The position numbers and the translations under genes are program-made. From Shinella curvata (GTDB taxonomy: Bacteria; Pseudomonadota; Alphaproteobacteria; Rhizobiales; Rhizobiaceae): DNA of 64,000 bases. The notes beneath the pieces are model-generated. The model did no database searches and had not been told where the DNA came from. It saw only the letters and a program-made list of their open reading frames with translations. The stretch is from assembly GCF_022899935.1 (NCBI RefSeq), contig NZ_JALJCJ010000001.1, forward strand, positions 1,076,053 through 1,140,052, given 5' to 3'. Of this stretch, positions 62,914 through 64,000 are shown one piece after another (position 1 is the stretch's first letter; the number at the start of each line of letters is the position of its first letter).

Positions 62914-64000
62914 TTACCGAGATTTAATGGAAAGCGCTCCCCCTATCACAAAGGTCACGGCGGCAAGGAGCAGGATCGCTGCGGCAGCGAGACTGGGCAG
63001 GACATAGCTGCCGGTGCGTGCAGCAAGGAAACCCGCGCCGAGCGGTCCCAGGATCTGCCCGACGCCGAAGGCGGCCGTCATCAGCGCGAGGACCTGGCGC
63101 GGGCTTTCACTCGCCAGAACCCTGCCGAGTTGCAGACCGTAGGCGGTGATGACGATGAAGGTAAGGCCGAGCAGAACGCCGCCAATGAGCGCCGAGGCGG
63201 GGAATGGCAGCGTGACGGTGACGGCAACCCCGACCACCTCGACGAGCAGCGCCGCCAGATAGGCCGTCGCCACCCCATAGCGCCGCTCCATCGGTTTCCA
63301 GGCGATGACGGAAATTGCCGCGGACGCACCCGTGACCAGCCAGGTGAGGCATTCGAGCAGCGGGCTCTGCGCACCCTCCCGCGCGATGGCGACGATGAAG
63401 GTGGCGGTAACGACATAGCCGATGCCGAACAGACCGTAGCTCAGCGTCAGCGCGACGAGCGGCCGCGTCCAGACGATGGCGGGCTCCCGCCGCCCACCCG
63501 TGTGACCTTCCGGGCGCGGCAGAAGCCGAACAACCGCCGCAAGGCCGGCGGCACCGAGCAGTGCCCCGGCAAGCCAGTCGATGCGCCAGGTCGGGATCGC
63601 GAAGGGACCGGCGAGCGACAGAAGATAGACCAGGAGGGCAGAGACCGCGATGCCGCAGCCCACGCCCGAAAAATGCGCCATCTGCACACGCGGGTCGCCG
63701 TGACGGAGACCAATGGACAGTACGATGCCGGAGGTGAAGATCATGGCGAACGCGCTGGCAAGGCCGGCCAGGAAGCGCACGACGGACAGCGCGGCAACGC
63801 CCGAAAGCAGCCCCATGGCGACGAGCAGCACGACGGTGGATGCCAATGCGCCCAGGGCGATGCGCCGTTCGAGGCCTGCCGCCCAGCCGTAGGCGGCCAG
63901 CACCGCACCGAGCAGATAACCCGCGAAATTGGCGGCCGCGATGATGCCGGCATCGGCGGCGTTGAGCCCGAGGCCCGCCATCATGCCCGGCAACACGGGC
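62914..64000 (-). CDS. MFS transporter, YbfB/YjiJ type (gene cut by window end)
   Basis: At least 360 residues with about eleven helices are visible. LLPGMMAGLGLNAADAGIIAAANFAGYLLG matches the start of the YbfB/YjiJ family about 20-30 residues in, so the true start lies beyond 64000. The rest (GIVLSIGLRHGDPRVQMAHF; SGVGCGIAVSALLVYLLSLA) fits a 12-helix major facilitator. The substrate is not known. Confidence 0.85.
   Translation of the reverse strand, partial: PVLPGMMAGLGLNAADAGIIAAANFAGYLLGAVLAAYGWAAGLERRIALGALASTVVLLVAMGLLSGVAALSVVRFLAGLASAFAMIFTSGIVLSIGLRHGDPRVQMAHFSGVGCGIAVSALLVYLLSLAGPFAIPTWRIDWLAGALLGAAGLAAVVRLLPRPEGHTGGRREPAIVWTRPLVALTLSYGLFGIGYVVTATFIVAIAREGAQSPLLECLTWLVTGASAAISVIAWKPMERRYGVATAYLAALLVEVVGVAVTVTLPFPASALIGGVLLGLTFIVITAYGLQLGRVLASESPRQVLALMTAAFGVGQILGPLGAGFLAARTGSYVLPSLAAAAILLLAAVTFVIGGALSIKSR

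Overview
The window is a GC-rich stretch of chromosome from an alphaproteobacterium, almost certainly a member of the Rhizobiaceae (Rhizobium / Agrobacterium / Ensifer / Shinella group). The evidence is a fused anthranilate synthase trpE(G) preceded by a 14-residue trpL leader with three tandem Trp codons, a close NolR homologue, a choXWV choline transporter, a BacA-type peptide transporter, several DUF families common in Rhizobiales, and an intergenic palindromic repeat of the kind frequent in rhizobial genomes. No rRNA, tRNA, insertion sequence, prophage or CRISPR array was found. Most of the window is dense core genome with very short intergenic gaps.

Layout. 1-6250: end of a MoxR-DUF58-BatA/DUF4159-membrane protein operon, closed by a terminator. 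6449-13213: one giant gene for a 2254-residue protein made almost wholly of octapeptide repeats with a second, higher order of repetition. 13295-20716: small enzymes and a stress-type block (lipoprotein, glyoxalase-fold protein, acetyltransferase, glutathionyl-hydroquinone reductase, Nudix, phosphoesterase, TPR protein, an ECF sigma/anti-sigma pair, a membrane protein). 20788-28008: leuA and trpE(G), each with an apparently leaderless leader-peptide attenuator, separated by a small lipoprotein, a ClpP paralogue, a HupE/UreJ protein and a cation-diffusion transporter. 28242-31935: a small acidic protein, an extensin-like protein whose natural start seems to be ATC, a DUF1993 protein, a palindromic repeat and fhs. 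32159-39381: a minus-strand operon of five poorly characterised genes (coiled-coil protein, unknown protein, AAA+ ATPase, DUF6638-type protein, DUF2333 membrane protein) into which a RelB/RelE toxin-antitoxin pair is set. 39545-47000: cytochrome c, thymidine kinase, choXWV, HugZ-like protein, nolR, an omega-aminotransferase. 46948-52274: a frameshifted saccharopine-dehydrogenase-like/DUF4166 gene coupled to a DCC protein, aldose epimerase, adenine deaminase and a ParDE module. 52331-64000: alpha-glucosidase, Ldh-family dehydrogenase, kdgK, a PEBP protein, an AraC regulator, der with a YfgM-like neighbour, NnrU, a polysaccharide deacetylase, bacA, and the end of an MFS transporter gene cut by the window edge.

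The strongest candidates for undescribed biology are the giant octad-repeat protein (24-bp unit; 168-bp and 240-bp modules), the five-gene AAA+ operon interrupted by a toxin-antitoxin module, and the leucine-rich leader ORF before leuA that copies the architecture of the trpL attenuator 5 kb away. All functional statements come from reading motifs and gene order by eye; no database search was run.
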